DNA of 64,000 bases from an uncultured Halocynthiibacter sp. (GCA_947503035.1 CANNCD010000002.1:275973-339972), one strand, 5' to 3'; shown: positions 9,234-20,471, counted from the stretch's first letter. The notes: generated by a model from the sequence alone, not told the origin. Program-made: numbers and translations.

Positions 9234-10580
9234 ATGGCACAAGATCTTGCGAAACTGACCGAGGCGTTGTTGGACGCCGCCACACGTGCGGGGGCCGATG
9301 CGGCTGATGCGCTGGCGGTGGATGGGGCGTCCATCTCGATTGATGTGCTGGGCGGTAAGCTTGAACATGCGGAACGTTCCGATGGTGTCGATATCGGCCT
9401 GCGGGTTATGGTCGGCCAGCGTCAGGCCTGTGTGTCCGCCTCGGACGTGAGTGAAACGACGATTTCCGTTATGGCCGAGCGCGCCATCGCCATGGCCAAA
9501 GAGGCCCCCGAGGACCCGACCGTGGGGCTTGCCGATCCATCACAACTGGCAACCGACCTCGATTCCTCCGCACTCGAACTGACCGAAGGGGGTGATGAAC
9601 CGTCCCCCGCCGCCCTCGAAGAATTCGCCAAACGTGCCGAGGCCGCCTGTCTCGCCGTAGAGGGCGTCGACATGGTGCAATCCGCTTCGGCCGGTTATGG
9701 GCGGCAACGGGTGCACCTTGCGGCGACCAACGGGTTTCAGGGCGGCTATTCCAGAAGCAGCCACGGGTTGTATTGCACCGCCATCAGCGGGACCGGCGCG
9801 AACATGGAACGCGACCATTATGGCGACGGACGTGTGTTCGCCTCTGACATGATGTCCCCCGAACATATCGGCCAGATCGCCGGTGAACGCGCGGTCGAAC
9901 GTCGTGGCGCGATTAAACCCAAAACGGGTGCCTATCCTGTTCTGTTTGACGAACGTATTTCATCCTCTCTGATTGGGCACCTCTTGGGCGCCATCAGCGG
10001 CGGATCGATTGCCCGCGGGGCGTCTTGGTTGCGTGACGCATTGGGCGACGACGTCCTGCCCAAGGGCATGTCTCTGATCGAAGACCCACGCCGCGCCCGC
10101 GTGTCCGGTTCGCGGATGTTCGATGCCGAGGGGCTTCAGACCCGTAAACGCACCATCATCGACGACGGTGTTCTGACCGGCTGGACGCTTGATCTGGCCA
10201 ATGCGCGTAAATTGAATATGGAAAGTACCGCCAACGCGTCGCGTGGTCCAAGTGCGCCGCCTTCGCCAACCGTCGGCAACCTGACCCTGACTCCCGGTGA
10301 CAAAACGCGGGCGGAATTGATTGCGGATATGGGAACTGGCCTGTTGGTGACGTCTTTGATTGGGTCGTCCATCAACCCGAACACGGGCGATTATTCCCGC
10401 GGCGCCAGCGGGTTCTGGGTGGAAAACGGCGAAATCTCCCATGCTATGAACGAATGCACCATCGCGGGGAACCTGCGCGATATGTTGGGTGGCATGATCG
10501 CGGCGAATGACGCGCGCGGCCACCTGAGCCGTGTGATCCCGTCGCTCTTGATTGATGGGATGACGCTTGCCGGTGACTGA
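9234..10580 (+). CDS. pmbA: TldD/PmbA family metalloprotease-like protein
   Basis: A 448-residue member of the TldD/PmbA family. In enterobacteria the TldD-TldE(PmbA) pair forms a heterodimeric protease that matures microcin B17 and degrades CcdA. Family landmarks are the N-terminal helical part with GKLEHAERSDGVDIGLRVMVG, the segment ISGTGANMERDHYG, and the C-terminal TLTPGDKTRAELIADMGTGLLVTSLIGSSINPNTGDYSRGASGFWVENGE-like region (only short parts quoted as landmarks). The ATG at 9234 follows AAAGGA. No HExxxH is expected, since in this family the metal site belongs to TldD, which is absent from this window. It overlaps the next gene by 8 bases. Confidence 0.92.
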   Translation: MAQDLAKLTEALLDAATRAGADAADALAVDGASISIDVLGGKLEHAERSDGVDIGLRVMVGQRQACVSASDVSETTISVMAERAIAMAKEAPEDPTVGLADPSQLATDLDSSALELTEGGDEPSPAALEEFAKRAEAACLAVEGVDMVQSASAGYGRQRVHLAATNGFQGGYSRSSHGLYCTAISGTGANMERDHYGDGRVFASDMMSPEHIGQIAGERAVERRGAIKPKTGAYPVLFDERISSSLIGHLLGAISGGSIARGASWLRDALGDDVLPKGMSLIEDPRRARVSGSRMFDAEGLQTRKRTIIDDGVLTGWTLDLANARKLNMESTANASRGPSAPPSPTVGNLTLTPGDKTRAELIADMGTGLLVTSLIGSSINPNTGDYSRGASGFWVENGEISHAMNECTIAGNLRDMLGGMIAANDARGHLSRVIPSLLIDGMTLAGD

Positions 10581-11361
10581 TCTTGATCTCATCACAGATG
10601 CGGCCCGCGCAAGCGGCGACATCGCCCGCCGGTTCTGGAAACAGTGCCCCGAAACGTGGGAAAAATCCCCCGAGGCGGGCCCTGTGACCGAGGCTGATCT
10701 GGCGATTGATACCATGCTGCGGACCGAGCTGATCGCGGCACGGCCCGACTATGGCTGGCTGTCCGAAGAGACCGAAGACAGCACCGAACGTCTGGCCCAT
10801 GACGCGGTGTTTATCGTTGATCCCATCGACGGGACACGCGCGTTTATCGAGGGTTCGGACACCTTTGCCCACTCTATCGCGGTTGCACGTGGCGGGGTCG
10901 TGACAGCGGCGGCCGTGTATTTACCGATTCTTGATCTGATGTTCACGGCGACGCCGGACGGGCCGGCAACGGTGAACGGCGCGGCAATGTCCCCGACCGA
11001 CACGACCGACATTTGCGGCGCGACCGTTTTGGCGCATCAACGCAATTATGACCCTGATAATTGGTGCGACGGCGTTCCTGATGTTGATCGTCAGTTCCGC
11101 TCCTCCCTCGCCTATCGGCTTTGTCTTGTGGCCAAGGGTGACTTCGACGCGATGCTGACCCTTCGCGGGACATGGGAATGGGACGTTGCGGCCGGTGGTC
11201 TTATTGCGACGCGGGCAGGTGCAACGGTTACGGATAAATTCAACACCACCCCCGTGTATAACCAACCGGACCCCCGCCATCGGGGCATGGTTGCGGCGGG
11301 CCCACGGCTTCATTCTGAAATCATTGGGCGGCTTCGGACGTCGCCTCTTTCAACGGTTTAG
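10573..11361 (+). CDS. Inositol monophosphatase family protein, CysQ-like 3'(2'),5'-bisphosphate nucleotidase
   Basis: A metal-dependent phosphatase of about 262 residues. The metal-binding signature DPIDGTRAF is near residue 85-93, the upstream acidic element is LSEETED, and the C-terminal WEWDVAAGGLIATRAGA motif completes the IMPase fold. CysQ removes the 3' phosphate from PAP during sulfate assimilation; inositol-phosphate phosphatases share the fold, so the substrate is not certain. The GTG at 10573 overlaps the pmbA stop by 8 bases; a TTG two codons earlier is also in frame. The neighbours (pmbA upstream, DUF4170 and Kdo transferase downstream) are a common Rhodobacterales arrangement. 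Confidence 0.86.
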   Translation: MTDLDLITDAARASGDIARRFWKQCPETWEKSPEAGPVTEADLAIDTMLRTELIAARPDYGWLSEETEDSTERLAHDAVFIVDPIDGTRAFIEGSDTFAHSIAVARGGVVTAAAVYLPILDLMFTATPDGPATVNGAAMSPTDTTDICGATVLAHQRNYDPDNWCDGVPDVDRQFRSSLAYRLCLVAKGDFDAMLTLRGTWEWDVAAGGLIATRAGATVTDKFNTTPVYNQPDPRHRGMVAAGPRLHSEIIGRLRTSPLSTV

Positions 11362-11409
11362 AACATCCACTAGGGTGATTTTGAACGCTTAACCAACGCG
11401 GAGATTACG

Positions 11410-11655
11410 ATGACACAACGTTTGCACCTTGTATTTGGCGGTGAATTGGTCGACCCCACAAAAAACGTTTTCAAAGACGTGAACGACATCCACATCGTGG
11501 GCATGTTCCCCAACTACGAGGCCGCGTTTAACGCATGGAAGGCCGAGGCGCAGCGCACAGTCGACAACGCCCACATGCGGTATTTCATCGCGCACATTCA
11601 CCGTCTGCGCGACGAAGAGGCGGCGGCCTCTTCAACAGAAGAACTCGGCCACTAG
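11410..11655 (+). CDS. DUF4170 domain-containing small protein
   Basis: An 81-residue soluble protein with no signal peptide or membrane segment. It matches DUF4170 by length and by the order HLVFGGEL, VGMFPNYEAAFNAWKAEAQRTVDNAHMRY, and a basic RLRDEE C-terminus. GGAG lies 9 bases before the ATG. It sits between the CysQ-like phosphatase and the Kdo transferase, a conserved position in this bacterial family, and stops 9 bases before the Kdo transferase start, so they are probably co-transcribed. Function unknown. Confidence 0.85.
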   Translation: MTQRLHLVFGGELVDPTKNVFKDVNDIHIVGMFPNYEAAFNAWKAEAQRTVDNAHMRYFIAHIHRLRDEEAAASSTEELGH

Positions 11656-11664
11656 GCTCACTTG

Positions 11665-12873
11665 ATGTCAGTCGCGCTTCGTCTCTATTTGTCGACACGT
11701 CGGTCTGAGGGCGCGACTGACACCCCCGATTTTGCCCCCCGTCCCGAGGGTCACGTCATGTGGTTCCACGTGGTGTCCGAGGGCGATGTGTTCGCGACGC
11801 TGGAATTGATCCGGTGCCTGCGCGAAGACAGCTTTGGCGTCACTTATGTGGTGACCTCGCCGGTGACTTTGGCGCTTGGCCAAGATTGGGACGACGTTTT
11901 TGTTTACATGGGTATGGGGGACGGTGCGACCGTGGTCGACGCCTTTCTGCGGCACTGGCGGCCCAGCCATCTTGTCTGGGTGGGGGAAACCCTTGATCCG
12001 GTGTATTTGATGGCGGCGGTGCGCGATGGGGTTGGGGCCACCTTGATCAATGGGCATATCGACCGCAAACAGCGATCTCGCTGGCGTATTATTCCAGGGG
12101 CGTTGACGTCCATGGTTGGTGTGTTTTCCCGCATTCTTACCACCGATAACGAAAAAGCGCGTGAATTTTTGCGTTTGGGCGCGGATGAGGCATCGGTGGA
12201 TGTGGTAGGCGCTCTCCAAGAAGGCACGACCGCGTTGCCCTATTCCGAGGTGGATCGCGCCCATCTGGCCGAAGGATTTGGCGGCCGTCCCGTTTGGCTG
12301 GCGGCGCAGATCCATGAAGGCGAGGAAAAGGCCGTGATCGAGGCCCATTTACGCGCGACACGTCGGGCGCATCGGCTTTTGCTTATTGTGGTTCCCCACG
12401 ACCCTGCGCGTGGGGTCGGGCTTGCCAATGAATTGGCGGCGCGTGGCGTTCGGGTCTTGCTAAGGTCCAGCGGCGAAGAGCCCCGTGACGACACCCAGAT
12501 TTATATTGCCGATAGCCATGAGGCGATGGGGCTTTGGTATCGATTGGCGTCCGTGTCGTTTCTTGGGCAATCTCTGGTGGGCTTTGGCGGGATCAACCCG
12601 TTTGACGCAGCCGCGCTTGGTTCCGGTATTATTCACGGGCCGCATGTCGGGCCATATGAGCGATCCTATGCGCGTTTGGCCGCGAATGGAGCGACCAAAG
12701 TTGTGCGCAACGTCAACGATCTTGCACGCGCGGTCGAGGTTCTTCAGGCGCCCGATGTCGCCGCCCTTTTGGCGCATGAGGCGTGGAAAGTATGCACCTC
12801 TGGTGCCGAGGTGACAGATCGCATTAAGGATTTGTTGCTGGATACAATTGATATGTTCGAAGAGGTCCCATAA
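11665..12873 (+). CDS. waaA: 3-deoxy-D-manno-octulosonic-acid (Kdo) transferase-like glycosyltransferase
   Basis: A 402-residue GT-B glycosyltransferase with the KdtA/WaaA N-terminal domain. It would transfer Kdo from CMP-Kdo to lipid IVA at the inner face of the cytoplasmic membrane. Supporting segments are [20 protein letters not shown] (the family HAVSVGE-like motif), [13 protein letters not shown], a [15 protein letters not shown] region, and the donor-site stretch [22 protein letters not shown]. It is slightly shorter than typical WaaA (about 420) and the motif reads SEGD instead of VGE, so substrate may differ. The ATG at 11665 is preferred over TTG three bases upstream. The stop overlaps the lpxK start by 1 base, which supports a role in lipid A assembly. 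Confidence 0.83.
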   Translation: MSVALRLYLSTRRSEGATDTPDFAPRPEGHVMWFHVVSEGDVFATLELIRCLREDSFGVTYVVTSPVTLALGQDWDDVFVYMGMGDGATVVDAFLRHWRPSHLVWVGETLDPVYLMAAVRDGVGATLINGHIDRKQRSRWRIIPGALTSMVGVFSRILTTDNEKAREFLRLGADEASVDVVGALQEGTTALPYSEVDRAHLAEGFGGRPVWLAAQIHEGEEKAVIEAHLRATRRAHRLLLIVVPHDPARGVGLANELAARGVRVLLRSSGEEPRDDTQIYIADSHEAMGLWYRLASVSFLGQSLVGFGGINPFDAAALGSGIIHGPHVGPYERSYARLAANGATKVVRNVNDLARAVEVLQAPDVAALLAHEAWKVCTSGAEVTDRIKDLLLDTIDMFEEVP

Positions 12874-13868
12874 TGCGCGCTCCTTTGTTTTGGTACACCG
12901 ATCCCGCGCGGCCATCTTTGCCGTCTCGTTTGTTGGCGCCTTTGGCGAAACTCTATGCCCGTGGAACCGCGCGCCGTTTGCTGCGGCAACGGGGGTATCG
13001 GTCCAAGGTGCCGGTGATCTGTGTCGGTAACATCAACGCAGGCGGGACGGGAAAAACGCCGTCGACCATCGCGATTGTACAACATCTTTTGGGCATGGGC
13101 CTGTCGCCCTATGTCGTGTCGCGCGGCTATGGCGGGACGTTGGACGGGCCGGTTTTGGTCGGTGCGCAATCCGCGGCCGAGGTCGGGGATGAACCGCTTT
13201 TGTTGGCCGCGTTTTGTCCCACCATCGTCGCCAAGGACCGCGCCGCGGGCGTGCGAATGGCCGAAGACGCAGGCGCCGATGTGATCCTGATGGATGACGG
13301 ATTTCAGAACCCATCGGTGCACAAGGACCTGTCGATTGTCGTCGTTGACGCCGCCCGTGGGTTTGGCAACGGACGTGTGTTGCCAGCGGGGCCGCTTCGT
13401 GAGCCGGTGCATGTGGGTATGTTGCGTGCGGATTTGGTGTTGTCCATTGGGGGCCCACAGGCACAGGCGACATTCGCCAAGGACTGGGCCCATGCAATCC
13501 CCGTGCCGCATATCACTGGCGCGCTGGAACCTTTGCAGATGGGGTATGATTTTACGGATACGCGGGTGCTGGCGTTCGCGGGCATTGGCCACCCCGAGAA
13601 ATTCTTTGCCACACTGCGGGCGATGGGCGCGGATGTGATCCGAGGCGAGGCGCTTGCCGATCATCAACCGTTGACCGATGCGCTTATGCTGCGTCTCGAT
13701 AAAGAGGCCGCGCTCCATCAGGCACAGCTGGTGACCACCGAAAAGGACGCCGTGCGTCTGCCCGAACAGTTCCGCACACATGTGTTGACGGTGCCGGTGC
13801 GGCTGGTCCTAAACGACGAAACGCCGCTTGTGGCGGCGCTTCGATCCATTGGTTTGGGGCGCGATTAA
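12873..13868 (+). CDS. lpxK: Tetraacyldisaccharide 4'-kinase
   Basis: Phosphorylates the 4' position of the lipid A disaccharide precursor at the cytoplasmic membrane, giving lipid IVA. It has 331 residues, typical length. The Walker A motif [12 protein letters not shown] lies at about residue 51-62, followed by YVVSRGYGG and the acidic [21 protein letters not shown] region typical of LpxK. It starts within a TAATG overlap with the Kdo transferase gene. Its 3' end overlaps the convergent DsbA-like gene by 4 bases. Confidence 0.96.
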   Translation: MRAPLFWYTDPARPSLPSRLLAPLAKLYARGTARRLLRQRGYRSKVPVICVGNINAGGTGKTPSTIAIVQHLLGMGLSPYVVSRGYGGTLDGPVLVGAQSAAEVGDEPLLLAAFCPTIVAKDRAAGVRMAEDAGADVILMDDGFQNPSVHKDLSIVVVDAARGFGNGRVLPAGPLREPVHVGMLRADLVLSIGGPQAQATFAKDWAHAIPVPHITGALEPLQMGYDFTDTRVLAFAGIGHPEKFFATLRAMGADVIRGEALADHQPLTDALMLRLDKEAALHQAQLVTTEKDAVRLPEQFRTHVLTVPVRLVLNDETPLVAALRSIGLGRD

Positions 13869-14530
13869 AGCGCGGCGTCGAGAACTTTCTTCAGCTCGGT
13901 ATAGTTCACGTTTGCCTGTGGTTTGCCGTTGATCACAAAGGACGGCGTGGCGCGCACGTTGTCCTTGGTCGCGTTCTCTTGGTACCAAGCGATCAATGTC
14001 TGGGCCTTGTCGGTGTCTTCGAAACATGCGGTGATTTCGTCTGCGGTAAAGCCAGCAGACAGACCGATTTTGTTCAGATTCGCCGCGATGGAACCGTCTT
14101 GGCCACCGGACAACCATTCGCTTTGCTTGCTGAACAACAGGTCGTTCACGCCAAAGAAACGTTCTTGGCCGCCACAACGGGCCAACATGGACGCCCAAAG
14201 ACCAAAGCGGTCAAAGTACACTTCGCGGAACACGAATTTCACCTTGCCGGTGTCGATGTAATCTTTTTGCAGATCGTGGAACACGTTGTTGTGGAAGCTC
14301 GCGCAGTGCGGGCAGGTATAGGACGCGTATTCGATCATGGTGATTGGCGCGTTTTCGTCACCCAGAACCATCTCTTGGATCACGGATGTGTCGATGTCTG
14401 CGGGTGCGTCTTGGGCATTCAAGCGGGCGAACCCGTCGTCCACGGACGATGTCTGTGATGTGTAGAATGCGTAGCCACCTGTTGCGACGGCAACGGCACC
14501 AGCACCAATAACAAAATCTCTGCGGTTCAT
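13865..14530 (-). CDS. DsbA-family thiol:disulfide oxidoreductase
   Basis: A 221-residue thioredoxin-fold protein exported to the periplasm. The N-terminus [21 protein letters not shown] resembles a Tat-type or long hydrophobic signal (twin Arg at 3-4). The active site is CPHC in [11 protein letters not shown] at about residue 80; the cis-Pro region is [11 protein letters not shown]. This composition fits the DsbA/DsbG-like Thioredoxin_4 group of alphaproteobacteria (ScsC/BdbD-like). AAGGA precedes the ATG by 7 bases. It lies downstream of, and within 4 bases of, the DUF721 gene on the same strand, so the two form one transcript. Confidence 0.93.
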   Translation of the reverse strand: MNRRDFVIGAGAVAVATGGYAFYTSQTSSVDDGFARLNAQDAPADIDTSVIQEMVLGDENAPITMIEYASYTCPHCASFHNNVFHDLQKDYIDTGKVKFVFREVYFDRFGLWASMLARCGGQERFFGVNDLLFSKQSEWLSGGQDGSIAANLNKIGLSAGFTADEITACFEDTDKAQTLIAWYQENATKDNVRATPSFVINGKPQANVNYTELKKVLDAAL

Positions 14531-14534
14531 GGGG

Positions 14535-15068
14535 TTATCCTTGTTTGGTCTTTGTTTTTAATATGATCGATTGTCCCAGCGCTTCAAGGGCTGCGCGCAG
14601 ACCTTCGTCGCCAATGGGGGCCACGGCGGCCTTGGCGGCGGCTTTCTGCTCAGGGCTTGGCTCGGGACGCGCGGGTTTCGGCGCATCGATGAACTGGGCC
14701 TGACCCTCGGCGAAACCGGTGGGCGCGGTCTGGGTGATGCGAATCCGCGAAATGGCGTTATAGCCATAGCACGCGTTCACGCGGTCTTGGATGCGGGGCA
14801 GGTCGGCCTGCAACATGGGGGCCTGCGCGCCGGTTGTAAGAATGGTCATGGTCGCGCCAAAGCCACCTTGGCCATAGCTGACCTTGATTGGTTTCGCGAT
14901 TTTGGCGGTGTCTTCGCCCACGATTTCGGCCCAATGGGTCAACAAACGGGATACGGCAAAGCCCCGTTTTTCGCCCGCTTTGCGGATCTGTTTCTGAAGG
15001 AGTCCAGACGTGCGTTCAAATCCGCGCTTACGGCGGTGGTTTGACGCGTATGATGTGGCCTTTTTCAT
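14535..15068 (-). CDS. DUF721 (DciA-like) protein
   Basis: A 177-residue basic protein with the DUF721 core in its first 110 residues: GLLQKQIRKAGEKRGFAVSRLLTHWAEIVGEDTA-type helix-loop (landmarks GFAVSRLLTHW and AEIVGE), then a KH-like beta-alpha part with GATMTILTTGAQAPML. DciA proteins load the replicative helicase DnaB in bacteria without DnaC; alphaproteobacterial DUF721 members are related to it, but that role is inferred. The C-terminal 60 residues are Pro/Ala/Lys-rich and probably disordered. AAGGAATGACAG precedes the ATG. The gene is divergent from mutY. Confidence 0.85.
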   Translation of the reverse strand: MKKATSYASNHRRKRGFERTSGLLQKQIRKAGEKRGFAVSRLLTHWAEIVGEDTAKIAKPIKVSYGQGGFGATMTILTTGAQAPMLQADLPRIQDRVNACYGYNAISRIRITQTAPTGFAEGQAQFIDAPKPARPEPSPEQKAAAKAAVAPIGDEGLRAALEALGQSIILKTKTKQG

Positions 15069-15149
15069 CTGTCATTCCTTGTGGGTTGCCCTATCTTAGA
15101 CGCAACGGCGGCGGGTGCCAGTTCAATTAAAGTTAAGGACGGATAAATA

Positions 15150-16214
15150 TTGCGTGATCCAAGTTTCTCAGACGTGCTTTTGGCGTGGTACGACGTGCAT
15201 GCGCGCGAAATGCCGTGGCGCGTTGGCCCAGCGGATCGTATGGCGGGCGTGCGCCCCGACCCCTATGCGGTGTGGATGTCCGAGATCATGTTGCAACAAA
15301 CCACCGTTGCGGCGGTCACGGAATATTTCCGCAAGTTCATTGCCGCATGGCCGACGGTTGCCGATTTGGCGGCGGCGGATGACGCCGATGTCATGGCGGC
15401 ATGGGCGGGGCTTGGATATTATGCGCGGGCGCGGAACCTGTTGAAATGTGCGCGGGCTGTGGTGGCGGACCACGGCGGCGTGTTCCCGTCGACCTATGAC
15501 GCATTGCTCAAATTGCCGGGCATTGGGCCCTATACGGCGGGGGCGGTATCGTCGATCGCCTTTGATCAGGCATCGGTCGTGGTGGACGGAAATGTGGAAC
15601 GGGTCATGGCACGATATTTCGCGGAACTGACCCCATTGCCCGCCGCCAAGCCCGCGTTGACGGCGCTCGCGGCACAGGAAACACCGGACAACCGCGCGGG
15701 CGATTACGCGCAGGCGGTGATGGATTTGGGCGCGACGATCTGTTCGCCGAAATCGCCGGCCTGCGGCATTTGCCCCGTGATGGAGTGCTGCGCCGCCCGC
15801 GCCCAAGGCATCGCGGCCGAACTCCCGCGAAAAACACCTAAGAAACCCAAGCCGACGCGCACCGGAACCGCCTATGTCGTGCGGCGAACGGACGGCGCGT
15901 GGTTGTTGGAAACGCGACCGGAAAAGGGATTGCTGGGCGGGATGCTCGGCTGGCCAACGACCGACTGGGCCGAGGGCCTGCCCAAGGTTGATCCGCCAGT
16001 TCCCGCCGATTGGCGTAACACCGACTTGACCGTGCGCCACACCTTCACGCATTTTCATCTGGAGTTGGATGTGAAGTTGGCCGTGGTCCCGATGACCGCC
16101 GAACCGACACGGGGCGGGTTTGTTGACGCGTCAAAATTTAGCCCCAAAGATCTGCCAACTGTGATGCGCAAGGCATATGACGCCGCCGCGCCCTGCTTTG
16201 AAACGGAGACCTAG
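15150..16214 (+). CDS. mutY: A/G-specific adenine DNA glycosylase
   Basis: Removes adenine mispaired with 8-oxoguanine, limiting G:C to T:A transversions. It has 354 residues. Features in order: WYDVHAREMPWR, WMSEIMLQQTTVAAV, the helix-hairpin-helix LPGIGPYTAGAV followed by the catalytic-Asp region VVDGNVERV, and the [4Fe-4S] ligands in C-X6-C-X2-C-X5-C form (CSPKSPACGICPVMECC). The C-terminal part (VVRRTDGAWLLETRPEKGLLGGMLGWP) is the NUDIX-like 8-oxoG recognition domain. The start is TTG, since AAGGACGG sits 7 bases upstream and the nearest ATG is too far in. It is followed with no gap by the alkB-like gene. Confidence 0.96.
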   Translation: MRDPSFSDVLLAWYDVHAREMPWRVGPADRMAGVRPDPYAVWMSEIMLQQTTVAAVTEYFRKFIAAWPTVADLAAADDADVMAAWAGLGYYARARNLLKCARAVVADHGGVFPSTYDALLKLPGIGPYTAGAVSSIAFDQASVVVDGNVERVMARYFAELTPLPAAKPALTALAAQETPDNRAGDYAQAVMDLGATICSPKSPACGICPVMECCAARAQGIAAELPRKTPKKPKPTRTGTAYVVRRTDGAWLLETRPEKGLLGGMLGWPTTDWAEGLPKVDPPVPADWRNTDLTVRHTFTHFHLELDVKLAVVPMTAEPTRGGFVDASKFSPKDLPTVMRKAYDAAAPCFETET

Positions 16215-17345
16215 ATGTCCGATACCAAGATCGCAAAATTCACCACTGCGCTGCCGTTTTGGCTGTCGCTAACGACCGTTCCCCTTGCGATGGCAGGTGC
16301 GGCGTGGGGCGGTGTTTGGGTCTGGGCACTGCCGATCTATGGCTGGATCATGTTCTCGGTTCTGGATGCGCTGATCGGTCTTAACACCGACAATCCTGAC
16401 CCGTTGACGCCCGATGCCGACCTGTTTTGGTACCGGCTGGTGACGATGTTGTGGACGCCGATCCAGATCGTGCTGATCTTTGGGATGATTGCCTATGTCA
16501 CCGCGACGGACCATTTGACGGTGTTCGAACGCATCGTTGTGTTCTTTGGGGTTGGCATCGCGTCGGGGACGGTTGGCATCAACTATTCCCACGAATTGAT
16601 GCATCAACAAAGCAAACTTGAACGTTGGATGGGCGATATCCTGTTGGCGTCGGTGCTGTATAGCCATTTCCGGTCTGAACATTTGCTGGTCCATCACCGC
16701 TATGTGGCGACCCCGCGCGACCCTGTGACGGCGCGTTATAACGAAGGGTTCCACCGGTTCTTCCCACGGGTTCTGCACCAATGTTTCCGTTCGGCGTGGA
16801 ATGCGGAAAAGGCGATGCTGGCGCGCAAAAATCTTGGCCCGATGCACCCAAGCAACCCGTTCATGCGCTATGCCGCGTTGCAGATCGGGTTCCTGATCCT
16901 TGCGTTTATCGTCGGCGGTTGGCTGGGTGTGGCGTTGTTCCTCTGGCAGGCCTATATCGCGATTTGGCAGCTCGAGCTGGTGAACTATGTCGAACATTAT
17001 GGCCTGACGCGCGAACACCTTGGCGACGGGAAATACGAACACGTCAAACCGCACCATAGCTGGAACGCTGCGCATCGGGCGACGAACTGGTTGCTGATCA
17101 ATCTGCAACGCCATTCGGACCACCACTATAAACCCGACCGTCGGTTTCCGTTGTTGCAAACCTATGACGAAGACGAGGCGCCACAGCTCCCGTTTAGCTA
17201 TCCTTTGATGACATCCGCGGCGATGTGCCCTCCGATTTGGAAGCGCATCATGAACAAACGGGTCAAGGCGTGGAGGGCCAAATTTTACCCCGAGATCGAG
17301 GATTGGCATCCGTATAATAAGGCGCTTAATCCGAAGCCTAGGTAA
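16215..17345 (+). CDS. alkB: AlkB-type alkane 1-monooxygenase (membrane di-iron hydroxylase)
   Basis: A 376-residue integral membrane di-iron enzyme. It shows the histidine boxes of alkane hydroxylases: HELMHQ, EHLLVHHRYV, the AlkB-specific NYVEHYG, and RHSDHHYKP. Six hydrophobic helices surround them. Such enzymes oxidise terminal methyl groups of alkanes using rubredoxin and rubredoxin reductase, neither of which is encoded nearby; related enzymes act on other lipophilic substrates. The ATG follows the mutY stop with no spacer, so the two are co-transcribed and probably coupled. The mutY link has no obvious biochemical logic. Confidence 0.9.
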   Translation: MSDTKIAKFTTALPFWLSLTTVPLAMAGAAWGGVWVWALPIYGWIMFSVLDALIGLNTDNPDPLTPDADLFWYRLVTMLWTPIQIVLIFGMIAYVTATDHLTVFERIVVFFGVGIASGTVGINYSHELMHQQSKLERWMGDILLASVLYSHFRSEHLLVHHRYVATPRDPVTARYNEGFHRFFPRVLHQCFRSAWNAEKAMLARKNLGPMHPSNPFMRYAALQIGFLILAFIVGGWLGVALFLWQAYIAIWQLELVNYVEHYGLTREHLGDGKYEHVKPHHSWNAAHRATNWLLINLQRHSDHHYKPDRRFPLLQTYDEDEAPQLPFSYPLMTSAAMCPPIWKRIMNKRVKAWRAKFYPEIEDWHPYNKALNPKPR

Positions 17346-17405
17346 GGTGTAGAGCCGATTTCATAGAGAAACCTCGAGTAAATGCTCGATCCTCTGCGAG
17401 TTTGT

Positions 17406-17942
17406 TTATTCAGCGTCATGCTCGATGGATATCACGTAGCCCCCTAGTGGCCTCCTGTCTGAAACAAAGTAAATCGCCTCCAGAACGACAACTAGACCCT
17501 GACTCTGAAATGTGCTTCTCAGCCCGTCGGCCTGTGCCTCAGGGGAACCGTCAACCGCTGCCTTGCTATATTCAGGGTCGCCAAACGCCTCGCTCGCCTT
17601 TTGTGAAAGCGATTTGAAATGCGGGGTGATCTCGTCCACGGTTAGGTCCTTTGACGATACATGGCAAAAGTAGCGGCCTTCGCCCCCTTCAGGCGGAAGC
17701 TTATACTGCGGCCTACCCACAAGTCCTGCTCGCTTAGCTTTGGAAGCAACCTTCGCGAACTGGCGGTCCGCCTCGGCCGCTGCCCTTACTCCCTCATCTA
17801 TTGAAGATCCTGACCTAAGCTCTAGCGCCAGTTTATTTAGGCAAGCTCGTTTGAAAATTCCTGCACCCGTACTTGCTGCGTCCGCAAATGCTGCTGTGGT
17901 CGAAAAAAGGCACATGCAGAAAATAATTGAAATGACTTTCAA
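17406..17942 (-). CDS. Hypothetical secreted protein, low-GC orphan
   Basis: A 178-residue protein that I do not recognise. The signal peptide is clear: a Lys2, a hydrophobic run IISIIFCMCLF-like, then AFADA near residue 20. The mature part has a basic central region, FKRACLNKLALELRSG near the start and a C-terminal YVISIEHDAE. Three or four cysteines in the mature part could form disulfides. The start is TTG at 17942 with AAGGAGAG 8 bases upstream. Base use differs from the neighbours: 17821-17880 is 29/60 GC, against about 60 % around it. It is convergent with alkB and lacks visible partners, so it may be a recent acquisition. Confidence 0.6.
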   Translation of the reverse strand: MKVISIIFCMCLFSTTAAFADAASTGAGIFKRACLNKLALELRSGSSIDEGVRAAAEADRQFAKVASKAKRAGLVGRPQYKLPPEGGEGRYFCHVSSKDLTVDEITPHFKSLSQKASEAFGDPEYSKAAVDGSPEAQADGLRSTFQSQGLVVVLEAIYFVSDRRPLGGYVISIEHDAE

Positions 17943-18052
17943 GCTTTTCTCTCCTTGTAATTCGCGAGATCATCTAGCCTCGATGAGAAAATTCGTACAA
18001 AATCCTGATAACTTTCCTTAATGGGGCATTGTCACACAGACTTGCACACCAC

Positions 18053-18087
18053 AAAAGGCAAAAAGCCCTGCCAAGCTAATGGCAGGG
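18053..18087 (-). terminator. Rho-independent terminator of ccrM
   Basis: On the minus strand CCCTGCCA pairs with TGGCAGGG around a 6-base loop and is followed by CTTTTTGCCTTTTG. It is 50 bases after the ccrM stop. Confidence 0.82.
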
Positions 18088-18136
18088 AAGTCGGGTGTCA
18101 GCGTTTGACCGCCGACACCGGCGGTAATCGCTGTTA

Positions 18137-19974
<1,838 letters not shown>

Positions 19975-19977
<3 letters not shown>

Positions 19978-20009
19978 GGGGGCAGATGCCCAAATATCTG
20001 CCCCCCATG
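19975..20009 (-). promoter_or_regulatory. GC-rich hairpin covering the rnhB start codon
   Basis: On the minus strand CATGGGGGGCAGAT (20009-19996) pairs with ATCTGCCCCCATG (19987-19975), with one bulged base and an 8-base loop. The ATG at the end of the second arm is the rnhB start. No U-tract follows. It may end the upstream transcript, block rnhB translation, or be an operator. Confidence 0.6.
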
Positions 20010-20015
20010 CAAGGT

Positions 20016-20471
20016 TTAAAGTTCGAAACCGTTGTCTTTCAGGCAGCGAGGCGAGAACACCTCGCGCTTGCCGCGTGACGACCAGATCGTGGTCTCACAT
20101 TTCTGTGGCAACTTACGGTAGTCGTCATAGGTCTTTTGAAGACAATATGAGCCAAAGTACCGCTCTACCCCCTTGGAGGTGTGGAACTGTGTCAGACATT
20201 GTGCTGGCAACGGGTCAATCCGCGCATAGGTCGGGCGTTTGCGGGGATCAGGGCGATGTGGGGAAACATGCGGCGTTTTCGTGTGAGCGTGACGCTCGTG
20301 GCGGGGCTCTGCCTTGTTGTTTTTGCTGGCTTGGCTGATTGCGATGATTGCTGCAGCACCCAAAAGGAACTTGGCAAAGTCCTGATTATTGTTCGCCTGT
20401 ACGGGGGCGGCGGTCATGCCGGTCAATGCGATTGCCGCGGCCATTGTGGTCATCGTGAATTTCTTAAGCAT
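20016..20471 (-). CDS. Hypothetical exported protein, basic linker and cysteine-containing C-terminus
   Basis: A 151-residue protein with a signal peptide: Lys3-Lys4, a hydrophobic core, and cleavage near VQANNN (residue 23-25). A second hydrophobic stretch FAKFLLGAAAIIAIS follows at about 30-45 and could be a membrane anchor. Next is a His/Arg/Pro-rich linker (residues 55-85). The C-terminal domain has four Cys (QCLTQF, YCLQKTYDDY, KCETTIW, RCLKDNGF), probably two disulfides. The ATG at 20471 follows AAGGAT 7 bases upstream. I do not recognise the family. Its stop lies just before the hairpin at the rnhB start. Confidence 0.75.
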   Translation of the reverse strand: MLKKFTMTTMAAAIALTGMTAAPVQANNNQDFAKFLLGAAAIIAISQASKNNKAEPRHERHAHTKTPHVSPHRPDPRKRPTYARIDPLPAQCLTQFHTSKGVERYFGSYCLQKTYDDYRKLPQKCETTIWSSRGKREVFSPRCLKDNGFEL

